This document shows positions 10,817 through 22,400 of a stretch of 64,000 nt of DNA, one piece after another (within the stretch, counting starts at the first letter, position 1; each line of letters begins with the position of its first letter). The position numbers were made by a program, and so were the translations under genes. Below the pieces are notes generated by a model. It worked only from the letters and a program-made list of their open reading frames with translations, was not told the DNA's origin and made no database searches. The stretch is from Pseudogymnoascus destructans (lineage: Eukaryota; Ascomycota; Leotiomycetes; Thelebolales; Thelebolaceae): contig NW_020167533.1 of assembly GCF_001641265.1 (NCBI RefSeq), positions 124,001 through 188,000 on the forward strand, read 5' to 3'.

Positions 10817-11055
10817 TGTAAAGGCGTAGGACCCAGGGTCACACGGGAGCTCAGGGAACCAGATCAGTAGGTAGGAAGTAGGATTCAATGCGTAACAATA
10901 GGTCTACGTATATACAGCGACTATTGACTGGAGGCCTCACTCCGAGCCTCCAGCCCCTTATATACAGGAACCTGTAGGCCCTAATTTACTGAGCCCGCCA
11001 GGTCCACTGTAAGAGCGTGACACCTCACGTGCCCTCACGTGAGGGCCGCCTTACA
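10817..11055 (-). repeat. 3' LTR of gypsy element 1
   Basis: 239 bp, terminal TG...CA inverted bases, near-identical to 16921-17159. On the minus strand it is preceded by a purine-rich tract (AGAAGGGGGAGG, about 11061-11073), the expected polypurine primer for plus-strand synthesis. Confidence 0.95.
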
Positions 11056-11453
11056 ATTACCTCCCCCTTCTAGGGAATTGCCCCCAATTCCAGGCATAGA
11101 GATCAGGGCTGATTGCGCCCTTGTTTGGGCTTGTTTGGCTTGTTTGCTCGCGCGTAGGGTGGGTTGTTGTTATCGAACTCGCGCCTGTCAGGGGGGTCCC
11201 GTGACCCCCCTTGTTGTTGTGCCGCGGCCACCCCCAGTTGTTGTGGGCATCGCGCTTAACTCCCACTTCCTACCCAACTTCCTACTTTCCTCACACAACC
11301 TCACACCAAGTGCCCGCTCTTCTGGGTTCTTGGCTTCTTCCTTTTGATCCTCTTCCAAGGTTTGCTTCAAGGCTTACTCCCTCTTCGCAAGGTATTTACG
11401 TCCCTTCCATCCTTCGTCTTCAGGGACTGATCTGTGGATTAGTTCCGTCAATC

Positions 11454-12427
11454 ATGGCTCCGCGCAAGCAGCCCAAGAAGACAGTGGCGCCTGTCGCCAT
11501 CCCTCTCAAGCGCTCTTCCGCCCAGATGTCTGGGTCTCCCGAGTTGGAGTCACCTGCCACCCCTACTCCCTTCGGTCCTGCTTCCGTTGCGTCCACCTCT
11601 CGCCCTCGCACCGTGCGTCCCTACCGATCACCTTCAGTTGAGGACGCTCCAGAGGAGGAGGAGGAGGTCGCTGCTCAGTTGGCCGCCAAGGAGATGCGTA
11701 CGGCGCTGGGGTGGAAGCTTTCTGCGCGCCGCCCAGTTCCAGAGTCTGTTGGTCCCCTTCGCGCAGGCTCCTGCGACTGCTGCGTCAAGTGTTTGGTCAC
11801 CTATTACAACTATCCTGGACAGATCTGCTGGGTCCCTGTTGGCTTGGACAAGTGCGGCGACTGTCTCCAAGGAAACCACCGCTGCGTTCCGGTAGGCCTC
11901 CTTTTCCTTCTTAGTGGGATATGCTGACAACCAGGCAGGTCGGTCCTGATCAGAAGGATGCCCTCACTGCCCTGCAGCTCAAGGCCGATGCCTATTTGAA
12001 CTGTTGCGCTGACGACGAGGACGCTGGGCTGGAAGATGATTCGGTCGCCACCCGTGAGGCTCTGGCCTCCCTCCTCTTTGCCCAACGCGAGTTCACTACC
12101 GCTGATAAGGGCAAGGAGCCTCGCACCCCGAAGGTCAAGAATAAGGGTAAGAGAGCTGCTACGTCCTTCCACGAGGAACCTGTTGCGCCTCTCCCTGAGG
12201 CTGGGGGCCCCGTCGTCTGCAACCTCAACGACCCACGCCAAGCCCTTCTTCACCACGCTGAGACCCTTGCTGAGCTGGATCAGGCCAAGACCAAGGCTCT
12301 CAAGGCTGCTGCTGCTACGTTCCACGCCGCTACTGATGCGGCTCTAGACGCCTACCAGGTTGGCCTCAATCAATACGCCTGTTTACCTATCCGCCCGATG
12401 ATCTCATACGGTCCGAGCCACCGGTGA
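11454..12427 (+). CDS. Antisense accessory gene inside gypsy element 1, zinc-binding-like
   Basis: This gene runs opposite to gag-pol, between the end of pol and the 3' LTR. Exon 1 is 11454-11891 (MAPRKQPKKTVAPVAIPLKR) and exon 2 is 11939-12427. The 47 bp intron has GTAGGC, a TGCTGAC branch site and a CAG acceptor, and joins the frames exactly. The product is about 308 residues: a basic Pro/Ser-rich N-terminus, an acidic patch, then a Cys cluster (CDCCVKC, later KCGDCLQGNHRC) that looks metal-binding, then a helical Ala/Lys-rich C-terminus. It has no frameshift or stop although gag and pol of the same copy are broken. Its last 20 codons run antisense over the degraded end of pol. Extra genes of unknown function have been described in some fungal gypsy elements; whether this is one of those is inference. 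Confidence 0.65.
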
Positions 12428-15400
12428 CCTAGCTTCCTACTTGGCTGGGTGGTTATTCTTGGCAGAAAGCCACACCCGTTCGCCGACCATGAACTGCATT
12501 GGCTTGTGGATCTTGTTATATCCTCAGACTTGGGCTTCCTTCGATCTCGCCCAGGCCTCTTCAAGCTCCTTTCGTAGGTTGAGGATCTTCTGGACTCAGT
12601 CTCTTGCAACTGGCACCTCCCTTCTCATGGGGTCGTCCTCGATCCCTTGCCGCAGGTCGATGTTGATACCGTATCGAGCCTGATTTGGCGACATCTGGAT
12701 GGAATCGTGGAAGGCATTATTGTAGGTAAGCTCCGCGAAGTGAAGAAGTTCTACCCAATTGTCCTGGTGCTGATTGCAGTGTAGGCGTAGGTAGGCCTCA
12801 ATATTCTGGTTCTGCCTTTCCGTCTGGCCGTCAGATTGAGGGTGGAAGGCAGTCGATAGGTTCCGCTGTACTTTGAGGTGGAAACAGAAGGCCGACCAGA
12901 AGTGGCACGTAAATACGCTGCCGCGGTCTGTGATTATTTCAGCAGGAATTCCAAAGTCCTTAACCCAATACTCAAGGAAGACCCGCCCCAACTCGGTGGC
13001 AGTAATGGTCTTCCGGCAGGGTATATATTTGGATACCTTGGTGTATCGGTCTACGATTACCAAAATGGAGTCTGAAGCCTTAGCTTGGTCTGCTCCTATA
13101 CTAGGCGGCAGATCTGTGATGAAGTCCATACTTATGGACTCAAAGGGCTTAGTAGGCATTCTAAGGCCTTGCATTTCGCCGTAGGGTCTATGCCGTACCG
13201 GCTTGATCCGCTGGCACTGATCGCAGCCACGTACGTACTCCCTGGCTTCCTGGTCTAATCCAGGCCAGTAGTATTTCCGTCGGATCAGTTCCTGGGTCTT
13301 CTTATATCCGAAGTGCCCAGCCAAAGGGTCGTCGTGGCAAATCTTGAAGATTTCCATACGTACTGCCTGATTGGGAGGCACGTAGGCCACTCCCTTGAAG
13401 TGTAGGATGCCTGCATCGTCTACTCTCCAACCTGAAGAGCCCTTCGCCCACACCGACCCTGCTTCTCTGGCCCTGTGAACAGCGAGCTCGTCAGCCGCTT
13501 GAAGGGTTTTGATCAGATCCACTAAGGGTTCGGCCGTGGCACTGTAGGCGCTCTCTCCCTGAGCCATGGCTGCCACCATAACTCGAGGGACAACGAGACC
13601 TGGACTCTTGGTGTCCTTACTCTGGTCTTCGCCCAGTGTGGTGCCTACTTCTTGTAAGTCAGCCACTACCCGCCTCATCTGCAGGGCTTCTTCTCCTGCC
13701 TGTATGGCTTTCTGGAGCTTGTTTCGAAGGGTAGGAAGCATCACGTTCTGGCTACCCTTCTCTTCCTCAAAGTCTGGTCTCCTAACGGCCCGTCTGCGGG
13801 GTTGGTCTTGCCAGCTCGATAGGATATTTGGAAGTCGTAGGCCGACAACGCCTGCGCCCACCGCGCCTGCCTTCTTGTGAGGGCAGTGGTTTCCATGAAG
13901 TATTTCAGGTTGTTGTGATCCGTCAGGACCTCGATTGGGTGTTGGCTACCCTCTAGGTAATGCCTCCACTGTTCGAAAGATCTCACGATCGCCAAGAGCT
14001 CTTGGTTGTGGACCTCATAGTTCAGCTCTGCTGGCTCCAGCTTTTTGCTGAAGAAGGCGACTGGGTGCCACCCGCCCCTTCGTTCTGGGGTTTCTTCTAC
14101 GTATTGGGAAAGGTTCCCTGCCAACCCGAAGCCAGAGGAGTCCGTCTCAAGCCTAATCTTACGGCTTGGATCGAAATGGACTAACGTGGGAGCTGTGGTG
14201 AAGGCCTCCTTGAGGCGATCGAATGCGCCCTGCTGCATTGCTCCCCACACAAAGGGCCCGGTCTGTTTACCGGCCTTGGCCCCCTTCATAAGGCCAGTCA
14301 AGGGTGCCACAACAGAGGAGTACTGCTCTATGAAGCGCCGGTAAAAGTTGGCGAAGCCGAGGAACACCTGGACCTCTCGGTAGGTCTTGGGTGTAGGCCA
14401 CTCAGCTATCGCAGCAACCCGGTCGCCTTCCATAGCCACTCCTTCTGTTGTGACGGTATATCCAAGGAAGCCTACCTGTTTGGTATTGAACTCGCACTTT
14501 GAGAGCTTCACATATAGGTTCGCCTCTCGTAGGCGACCTAGGACCTCCTGTACGTGGTGGGTATGTTCCTCCTCTTTAGAGGAATAAATAAGGATATCGT
14601 CGAGGTATACAACGCATATCGTATCAACGAGCCCTTCGAGGGTCTCGTTCATATAGGCCTGAAACGTGGCTGGCGCGTTGGCCAAGCCAAAAGGCATCAC
14701 TTTGTACTCAAAGTGGCCGTAACGAGTGCGGAAGGCGGCCTTCCACTCGTCGCCTGGGCGGATCCGGATCCTGTGGTAGGCGTTCCTAATATCCAGCTTT
14801 GTGAAGACCTTCGCTCCTTGGAGCCAATCCAAGGTCTCTGTGATCAGCGGCAAGGGGTGCCTATTCTTTACAGTGATCTTATTCAGACCCCTATAATCCA
14901 CGCAGAGGCGTAGACTGCCGTCCTTCTTCTGTACGAACAGTATGGGCGCGCCTGCTGGGCTTACGCTCCTCTGGATCCAACCCTTCCTTTCACTTGATTG
15001 AAGGTATTCCCGGAGTGTGGCCAACTCCGTCTCAGATAGGTTGTATACCGGGCCGTAAGGCGGCTCTTGCGTGCTGGTATCGATACCGTGGGTCTTCCTA
15101 CCCAGCTCGGGTAGGTCTTCTGCCCGCTCCTTAGAGAAGACGTCGGCGAATTCAGCATACTCCCTTGGGCATTGGGGTTCCAACGCTCCTTCCGAGGTCA
15201 ACGCCAGGACAAAGGCAGTATCGCCTTTGTCTAGCTCTTCAATACCCACCTCCATCGCCTTCGATATATCAAAGGGGTAGCGCCATATCTGGGTCTGCCA
15301 ATCAATCTGGGGGTTGACCTGTACGATCCAGTCCATTCCAAGGATAACATCCACACCAGGGGTATTCATGGAAAGGAACGTCTGGTCTACGGTCGTCTCC

Positions 15401-15624
15401 CTTCGAAAGTGGTCCCGGGCCTTGATCTGTACGGTCGCCGCTCCGTATATGGCAATCTCCTTGCCGTCCACAGCCCTCGCTCGAGGTGGGCCCTTGTCTC
15501 GGCACTCTAGGCCCTTATCTTTTGCGAAGAGGGGGTGGATAGTTGACGCGTCCGACCCTGAATCGAGTAGAGCCTTGGCCTTGTGCCAGGTAGGCCCTAC
15601 TTTGATTTCAATGTCGATCTCCAT
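12370..15624 (-). pseudogene. Gypsy element 1 pol polyprotein, degraded
   Basis: From 15624 the minus strand encodes an aspartic protease (ALLDSGSDAST), reverse transcriptase (LRLCVDYRGLNKIT, MPFGLANAPATF, catalytic VVYLDDILIYS) and RNase H (HFDPSRKIRLETDSSGFG). Near 13790 the frame shifts by one base. The next frame (13861-12596) gives the tail of RNase H, the HHCC zinc finger (HDDPLAGHFGYK...CDQCQ) and the integrase core (SMDFITDLP, IITDRGSVF, TAFHPQSDGQTERQNQ). Past 12600 the C-terminal region carries in-frame TGA, TGA and TAG codons and ends near QAY at 12370 without a chromodomain. The domain order is that of Ty3/gypsy. Most stops can be explained by C-to-T change. Confidence 0.9.
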
Positions 15625-15714
15625 CCTCTTTGCCTGCGTAGGGCGTAGGGCTTCGGTAGGGAGTCACTCCCGCTTGAGGAGCTGGGTATCCAGCTTCCGG
15701 ACTCCCGGCCCAGT

Positions 15715-16880
15715 GTGCTGGCTACGGCAGTCCTTTGCAAAGTGGCCTGGTCTGCCACAGTTGTAACAGGCGTTCCCTACTTGGGTAGGCCTTGCGCCTT
15801 GGGTGTCGGCTGGCTTGCGCGCAGGTTGTTGGTCCGATCGACGGCGATCCTGGAAGGGCGTTCGCTCCCGGTGATTGCCCGACTTGTGGCTATTGAAGTG
15901 GCCCTTCCGAGCTGGAAAGCCACCCTGCAGGGTTCCCTTCCGATTCTCCCTTGTGTTGGGCCTATCCGTAGAAGGATTCTTCTCAGTTACCCATCGGCGT
16001 AGCCACCCTCAAGGAGGCGCTGCCTCATTTCTGGGTGTAACTTCGTCAGGAGGTGGGTGGTCCTCTGGGACTCGGTGTAGGGCTCCATTTCCCGCTCCAA
16101 TTCCTCGAGGTACGCAACGAATTTGCGGATACCCTGCCCCTTACGCTGGTGGGCGCCGTTGTATTTGAGGGCTGCAATGCGTTGCCGGTTGGCTGGGTCG
16201 ATATGGAGGTCGCGAAGGAACTCTTCAAACCCTGCGATATCTAAAGGGTCATCGAGCCCTTTCTCTTGCGAGGCGCAGCAGTTGTCCCACTCCTTCATGG
16301 GGTCGCCCTCAAGGTATTGGGCGGCGAAGGCCACCTTGGATTGCTCGGTTGGGAACATTCTTGGCTGGTATCAGAAGGAAGCGCGGATTGAGGCCATAAA
16401 CTCGTTGAGCTCTCGTGTCGACTCGCCTTTGTAGACCTTAGGGTCCTTGACCTTGCCGAAAGGCCTATATGATGGGGTTGCTTCTCGCGATACTACGGAG
16501 GCAGTCTCTTGTTCCTCCTCGTTTGGGGTCCCCTCCCATTCTTCCTCACTGTCTTGGTGTCACCTTTTCCGGCGTCCTTCTTCTTGTATTCGGGCCTGTC
16601 TTTCTGCGAAGACCCTTACTTCCTCCGGGTAGGCGCTATAGTCGTCGCCGTGCGATCGTCGGAATACTTGGAGGGCTTCTTCCATGGTATTGTAGTAGGC
16701 CCTCTCTTCTTCGATCCTATTCTTGAGGGCGGCCAGCTTTGACGGCATCCTGTCCGCTTTGCTCATCGCGGAGCTGCTGGCTTCAGGGCCCAGAGTCGGT
16801 GGGCTGGCCTCGATGGTTTCTGCCGCTGGAGTCGCTCCTCCGGAGGTCGCTCGGGTAATCCTCTTTTCCTGGCTCGCCAT
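15715..16880 (-). pseudogene. Gypsy element 1 gag, degraded
   Basis: The likely start is the ATG at 16880 (MASQEKRITRATSGGATPAA). A coiled, charged N-terminal part ends at a stop near 16560. A separate frame (16358-15987) encodes the conserved capsid region (KVAFAAQYLEGDPMKEWDN). Near 15730-15770 a third segment encodes a CCHC zinc knuckle (CYNCGRPGHFAKDC), the nucleocapsid motif that binds the element RNA. The three parts lie in different frames or behind stops, so gag is inactive in this copy. Confidence 0.85.
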
Positions 16881-16908
16881 CCTGATATGGTAGGCTGAGT
16901 ATGGGTTG

Positions 16909-16917
16909 AGTCAATAG
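16909..16917 (-). promoter_or_regulatory. Putative self-priming primer-binding site, element 1
   Basis: Three bases inside the 5' LTR edge the minus strand reads CTATTGACT. Its exact complement AGTCAATAG lies in the LTR at 17033-17025, about 35 bases downstream of a TATATAAG box (17068-17061), where the transcript should start. An mRNA 5' end pairing with its own primer-binding site is the Tf1/sushi mechanism of self-primed reverse transcription. Nine paired bases; the transcript start is inferred, not seen. Confidence 0.5.
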
Positions 16918-16920
16918 AAT

Positions 16921-17159
16921 TGTAAAGGCATAGGACCCAGGGTCACACGGGAGCTCAGGGAACCAGATCAGTAGGTAGGAAGTAGGATTCAATGCGTAAC
17001 AATAGGTCTACGTATATACAGCGACTATTGACTGGAGGCCTCACTCCGAGCCTCCAGCCCCTTATATACAGGAACCCGTAGGCCCTAATTTACCGAGCCC
17101 GCCAGGTCCACTGTAAGAGCGTGACACCTCACGTGCCCTCACGTGAGAGCTGCCTTACA
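16921..17159 (-). repeat. 5' LTR of gypsy element 1
   Basis: 239 bp. On the minus strand it holds a TATA-like box (TGTATATAAG, 17070-17061) that fits a pol II start. It differs from the 3' LTR by five transitions and no indels. Confidence 0.95.
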
Positions 17160-17164
17160 CCGTA

Positions 17165-17285
17165 GATGCTTATAAATTAGCATGTAAAGGCTTATAAATG
17201 CTTATAGATGCTTATAGATACTTAAAAATTAGTATATAAAGGCTTATAAATGCTTACAAATGCTTGTAGATGCTCATAGACAAAG
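17165..17285. repeat. Degenerate AT-rich tandem repeat (GCTTATAAAT/GCTTATAGAT units)
   Basis: About ten imperfect 10-12 bp units with the core GCTTATA directly outside gypsy element 1. The DNA from here to 17433 has no gene. Confidence 0.6.
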
Positions 17286-17433
17286 TTCTTGCCCTAGAGG
17301 GGTACTAGGAGCTTGATGTATAGGTGGAGGTTGTCTGCATATATCGACAGGGCCTCGTCACCTCTTCTAGCTTCAGCCTAATGTTGGGAACATTCTTGGT
17401 TAGGGGGTCTTTGGTTGCCGAGTGTAGGATTGG

Positions 17434-18327
17434 TGTAATGGTGGGTGCACCAGATGTGAGAATCTAGCCACCCAAGGAAGGGGATGATTTTACTAAGACA
17501 ACACACTGTCTTAGGAAAAAGAGCCAAAGGGTTGTAGCTTAGACTATTCCACAACGCAGCAATCAAGTGTATGATGTAGTGGAGTGGTTTAGACAAGTTG
17601 TACAAATGTTGAGTCTGAGAACTCAGGGATAAGTCAGAGGTTAGCACCTCACTGACTTTTCAGAAACAAGGAGTAACAAGATCAATGCTTGAAAGCTTGG
17701 AAAAGACGTGGAAGTATGTGATAGTCAATTTACTGTATTGTCTGCTTGCCCTTTCTTAAGGAAAGGGCAATCCTATTTATGCTAAAGGAGTGTAGTTCTC
17801 TCATTTTCCAAGACTTTCCATGACTAACCAGGCTTGGTAACTGTAGTCGACGTAAGAGAATCCCATAGAACCATCTCCTAGGTTCCTAGCCTATAGGAAG
17901 TGAAAGGAGGTCCAAGGTCAGAGTACCCCTATAGACAAATTATGTCATAACTTAACCAATCTTGTGGGTAACTAAGGAGCGATGACGTGTAATGAATCAT
18001 AGAGGGTTGTAGAAGCTTTTGGAGCTATTGTTCATGTTCCTAGGCCTCTAGTTGATAGAGATATGTCATGTGGTAGTATGAGTGATGTCATGTAATGAAT
18101 CATAGAGAGTTGTAGAGATATGCTATGTGGTAATATCGGCCCAGTAACTAAGGAGCGATGATGTGTAATGAACCATAGATGGTTGTAGCAATCGTTGAGT
18201 AGTATTGCTCTTGTTGTTGGTGTGATAATCCAAAATATGTATAGTGACTTGTAGGTTTGAGGAGAAGATTTCTAAGTTTGCTCTTGAGTTTGATAGCAAA
18301 CTGAGTGCAACAAATGTCAGTATGACA
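17434..18327 (-). repeat. Solo LTR, 0.9 kb family (copy 1)
   Basis: 894 bp bounded by TGTAATGG and TATGACA (TG...CA when read on the minus strand as TGTCATA...CATTACA). Four more full copies lie at 41105-42014, 49831-50706 and 51345-52280, differing by small indels and substitutions. No coding capacity. Copies contain a variable number of an internal unit of about 90 bp with the core GTAATGAATCATAGAGGGTT. No 5 bp duplication was recognised at this copy. An LTR rather than a MITE is inferred from the TG/CA ends and the 5 bp duplication at copy 4. Confidence 0.7.
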
Positions 18328-18369
18328 TCCAATTTCTGCAAGTGGCAACATTTCTGGGGTAGCTGTATC

Positions 18370-18792
18370 CACTCATATACGAGAAAGTCTGGAAAGCTGA
18401 GAAAGAAGCCTGAGCGTCTCTTTGAGTATATGCCGTAGATTGATCTAGAGGAAGGGTACGTCTCTGATCATCCTAGCAATCTTCTGGCAATACTAATTGT
18501 TTATTATAGCACTTTTCACAAGGTTATCCCACCACATAAATATTTCTGTTTGTACGAGCAGGCAGTTTGGACAAACTTTACTTGGAAGTTTGGAAAGTGG
18601 GCCCAATTACCAGGACCTGCACAGTGGTACCCAAAGTCTTACAATCTTGTCGACAATGGATGGTTGCAAGTATCCACTCATAGTTCTAGGTTCAAAGAGG
18701 CGTTCTTACTTGTCTACTCTAAGAAGTTTGATAAGGAAAAGTGGGCTAAGGTATCAGCTGCACAGGATATGTTGTTCCTGGAGCTAGATTAG
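18370..18792 (+). pseudogene. Unrecognised gene fragment, 3' end
   Basis: A frame with an apparent intron (donor GTACGTCTC near 18455, acceptor TTATAG near 18508) leads into a conserved-looking segment with many aromatic residues (YEQAVWTNFTWKFGKWAQLP, then PAQWYPKSYNLVDNGWLQ) ending at a stop at 18792. The upstream part holds an in-frame TAG. I do not recognise the family. It begins right after a solo LTR, so its 5' part may have been displaced by that insertion. A transposon-derived or duplicated host fragment are both possible. Confidence 0.3.
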
Positions 18793-18927
18793 AGGAGAAC
18801 TTGAGTTGCTAAAGTTATAGCGCCGGAGTATCTGGTTTTCTAACGCTAATAGGGGTTATAGAGAAATTGAAGTACTTCATTGTAGCCAGACTTCTGGTAA
18901 CCTTCTGATAATCGAGCAATTTGCCAA

Positions 18928-19117
18928 ATGTCATCTCAATACTCAGAGTTGTTTGATTCTGACAATCCTATTGCAGATGTATTCTCAGACTCTTTTCCAT
19001 CTTCTCAACGACTATCCTCATTAAATCAAGTCCCTTTAGGCCTTGAGTATATTGGCAAATTAAACCAATTCATCAAATGGACTAAGGATACACACCATAT
19101 ATTCATTGAGTGGTGGA
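18928..19117 (+). pseudogene. hAT-type transposase, first part, cut by gypsy element 2
   Basis: From the ATG at 18928 the frame reads MSSQYSELFDSDNPIADVFS and continues to IFIEWW at 19117, where the LTR of gypsy element 2 begins. The same frame resumes at 25089 past the target duplication. On its own this part has no domain; the assignment comes from the part beyond the retroelement. Confidence 0.5.
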
Positions 19118-19370
19118 TGTCACGGTTCACCAAGGCATAGGGCGCCAGTTGGGTATTATGAATTAAACTCAATCTAGAGAAGAAAGGAAAGAGAAGAGGA
19201 GCACTCGAGCAGTGGCTCGATCTATATACAGCTATTGTGGAGTGAATTCTCTTTAGCGAGACCAGTTCTGAGAATTCACTCCACAACTGAAAACTTCGCT
19301 CCAACCCCGGAAAGCTCCCCACACCCCTGAACCCCCACTCGAGCTGCAAGGCGCACTTGATATCGTAACA
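19118..19370 (-). repeat. 3' LTR of gypsy element 2
   Basis: 253 bp with TG...CA ends, two transitions different from the partner LTR at 24831-25083. Confidence 0.97.
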
Positions 19371-19448
19371 CTACCCCCCCCCTACTCCAGAGTTGATCTC
19401 CTGATCAAGAAATCCCATTTTCAAAAAAAAAACAATTGTCTCCAGCTC

Positions 19449-22400
19449 TCATTTTGGTTTCTGAGGGTATTTTCTGTGATATGCTTGGGTAACTTCTGGA
19501 GAATTTTCAAAGCTCTCTGCAGTATACCATGTCTCATCCGGTGGATAGTTCTTCCAGGCTGCCTTGTAGAAAAGCTTCTTTCGAATAACTTTTGAGTCGA
19601 GGATTTCGTCCACTTCCCACTCCTCTTCCCCATTGACAATGACTGGAGGCTCTGGCTCCTGTTGCTGCCCTTCGATTGCATCATTCGAGTCAAGTCTTAA
19701 TAGATTGGCATGAAATACTGGATGAATCTTCATGCTGTTTGGAAGTTTGAGCCGATATGCAACTTGCCCAATTCGCTCTAGAATTTCAAAAGGTCCCACT
19801 TGCTTGTGGTCTAGCTTCTTTGATGGCCTCTGTGTCTTTATATTTCGAGTTGAAAGCCATACTCTGTCTCCCACTTGATAGCGTGGTGCAGGTTTCCTTT
19901 TCTTGTTCGCGAAATGTTCCATTTTTGCTTGCGAGAGTGTGATTTCATCCTGCAGAAACTCCCAAACCTTTGCCATGGTCTGAGCTATGTTCTTGTGCTC
20001 TTGTTTGGCTTCGTGATATGCTTGCTGCTCTGTATCGAAGCTCATTCTTGGTTCATAGCCCTTGTTCGCAAAAAACGCACTTGTCTTGGTTGCATCTGAT
20101 GGCAAACTGTTGGCAGCAAACTCCGCCATGCACAAGTATGAAACCCAATTGTCTTGAAGATAGTTCACATGAGCTCGCAAGTAGCGTTCGAGCTCTGCAT
20201 TGAATTGCTCAGTCTGTCCATCTGTTTCTGGGTGGAAGGCAGTTGAAAGTTTGGCCGAAATTTTCCAAATTTTGCAGAGCAAACTCCAGACTTCTGCAAT
20301 GAACTGAGGACCTCTGTCTGATATTATCGAGTTTGGTAGACCATGGTGCTTCCATACATGTCAAAGTAAGAGCTGTGCTGTAGCTTCTGCAGTAGTCCCT
20401 TCTTGCCCAGCGAAACACGGAATGAAATGTCTTTCTTTCGTCAACCTGCATGCAACAACCAAGATAGCATTGTTCCCTTCACAGAGTGGTAATCCTGTCA
20501 CGAAATCCATTGATATATCCATCCATGGTTGACTGTCAATAGGGATTGGTTGTAGAAGTCCATTGTAGGAATCTCGAGATGGTTTCGATCTTCGACAACT
20601 ATGGCAGTTTTTGATATATCGAATTATTGTTTTGTCCATGTTTGGCCAGTAATAGTGCTGTTTCATGACTCGCAGCATCTTTCCAGCTCCTGGATGTCCC
20701 ATAGAAGGTTGTTCATGAACTTCTCTCAACAAGTCCACCTGAATGGTTTCTGGCACCCAAACTCGATTTTGATATTCTAGCATGCCGTTTTTGAGTTCGC
20801 AATAAGCCAATGCAACCTCTTTGCTTGTTCGATCACCATTCTCAAGCTTCTGTAGTGTAGCCTTGCAGAATTTGTCTTCCAGTTGAGACTTTTGGATTTT
20901 CTCAAGAATTGTCATTTCTCTGATATGAGTTTCCACTGGAGCTAGCTGAGCTGTTTGGCCTTGTTCTTTGAGTTTCTGAATGTCTGGATGTAGCCTCGAA
21001 GGTGGTAGCAACACCTGAAGCTGTTGCTTTTGTCGATCATCCTCATCATTGCCTTCTGGTCTGTCACCAGGCCTTCGAGTCAAAGCATCTGCTTTTCCAT
21101 TTTGCTTCCCAGGCCTATAGATGATCTGGAAGTTGTATCGAGAGAGGAATTCAGCCCATCGAGCTTGTCTTCTTGTCAGCTTCTTGGTGGACATGAAGTA
21201 TTCCAAGCTTTTGTGAGCAGACAAGACTTGGACTGGAAAATCTGTCCCTTCAAGTTCTGGTCTCCATGCTTCGAAACATCTGATGATTGCAAGCAATTCC
21301 TTGTCATATATCTCGTAATTGCATTCTGCAGGTGCTAGCTTTTTTGAGAAGTATGCCACTGGATGTAGAACCCCTTGATCATCTTTTTGTGACAAGACTC
21401 CTGATGAGATGAAGTCTGAGGAATCTGCTTCGACATAGGCTGTCTTGTGTCTATCAAAATGCCTCAAGACAGGAGCTTCTGTGACTGTTTGTTTCAACAG
21501 CTCGAATGCAGTTTGGCATGCATGAGTCCATTCGAATATCTGATCCTTTCTGGTAAGGTTCACCAATGGCCTCATGATGCTGGAGTAATTTCGGATGAAC
21601 CTTCGATAGAAATTGCAGAATCCAATGAAAGCTTGCATATCCCTGAGCGATTTTGGAGTTTGCCATTCCAATATAGTAGAAACCTTTGCAGGGTCCATGC
21701 GAATACCATTGACTCCCACGATGAGTCCTAGGAATTTGGTTTCTTGGACGAAAAACTCACATTTTGAGATATCTGCTTGAAGTCCAGCTTCTCGAAGCTT
21801 CTGTAGGACTTTCCTTATGTGCTCTGTATGCTCCGCTCGAGTAGCACTGTAGATAAGAATGTCATCCATGTATGCGGTGACGAATTGGTTGAGGTAATCC
21901 ATGAGGGTTTCATTCATGTACCTCTGGAATGTTGCTGGACCATTTGTGAGTCTGAAGGGCATGACCTTGTATTTGTAGGATCCAAATCGAGTTCTGAATG
22001 TAGTGAGGTCTTCATCTTCTTCTGTCTGCATTCGAATTCGATTGAAGGCATGTCGAATGTCCAGTTTGGTGAGATATTTTGCTCCTATGACTTGGGCCAG
22101 CGTTTCATCAATGAGTGGTATGGGATATCGATCCTTTTTCGTTATGGCATTTAGCTTCCTGTAGTCAACACAGAATCGAAGACCACCACCTGGCTTTCTC
22201 ACAAACATAATGGGTGAAGAGTATGGGGCTTTGCTTGCTTCAATGAACCCTTTTGGCAAGTGGTCGAAGACATATTCTTCGACCAAATCAAGTTCTTCCT
22301 TTGACATATTCCAGAGTGGTGCATATCCCAGCTTTGCATCACCTTCGAGTTCAATATGATGGTCTGAAGGTCGATGGGGAGGTAGCTTGTCTGCTGCCAT

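Larger units (their letters stand above)
10817..17159 (-). mobile_element. Full-length Ty3/gypsy LTR retrotransposon (element 1, Tf1/sushi-like)
   Basis: Two 239 bp LTRs (10817-11055 and 16921-17159) begin TGTAAAGG and end CCTTACA as read on the + strand. The 5 bp duplication CCGTA is present on both sides (10812-10816 and 17160-17164). gag and pol lie on the minus strand in the order protease, reverse transcriptase, RNase H, integrase, which is the Ty3/gypsy order. The LTRs differ at five positions by eye, all transitions. Both gag and pol carry frameshifts and stops, so the copy is not autonomous. Between pol and the 3' LTR there is an extra gene on the opposite strand (11454-12427). Confidence 0.95.
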
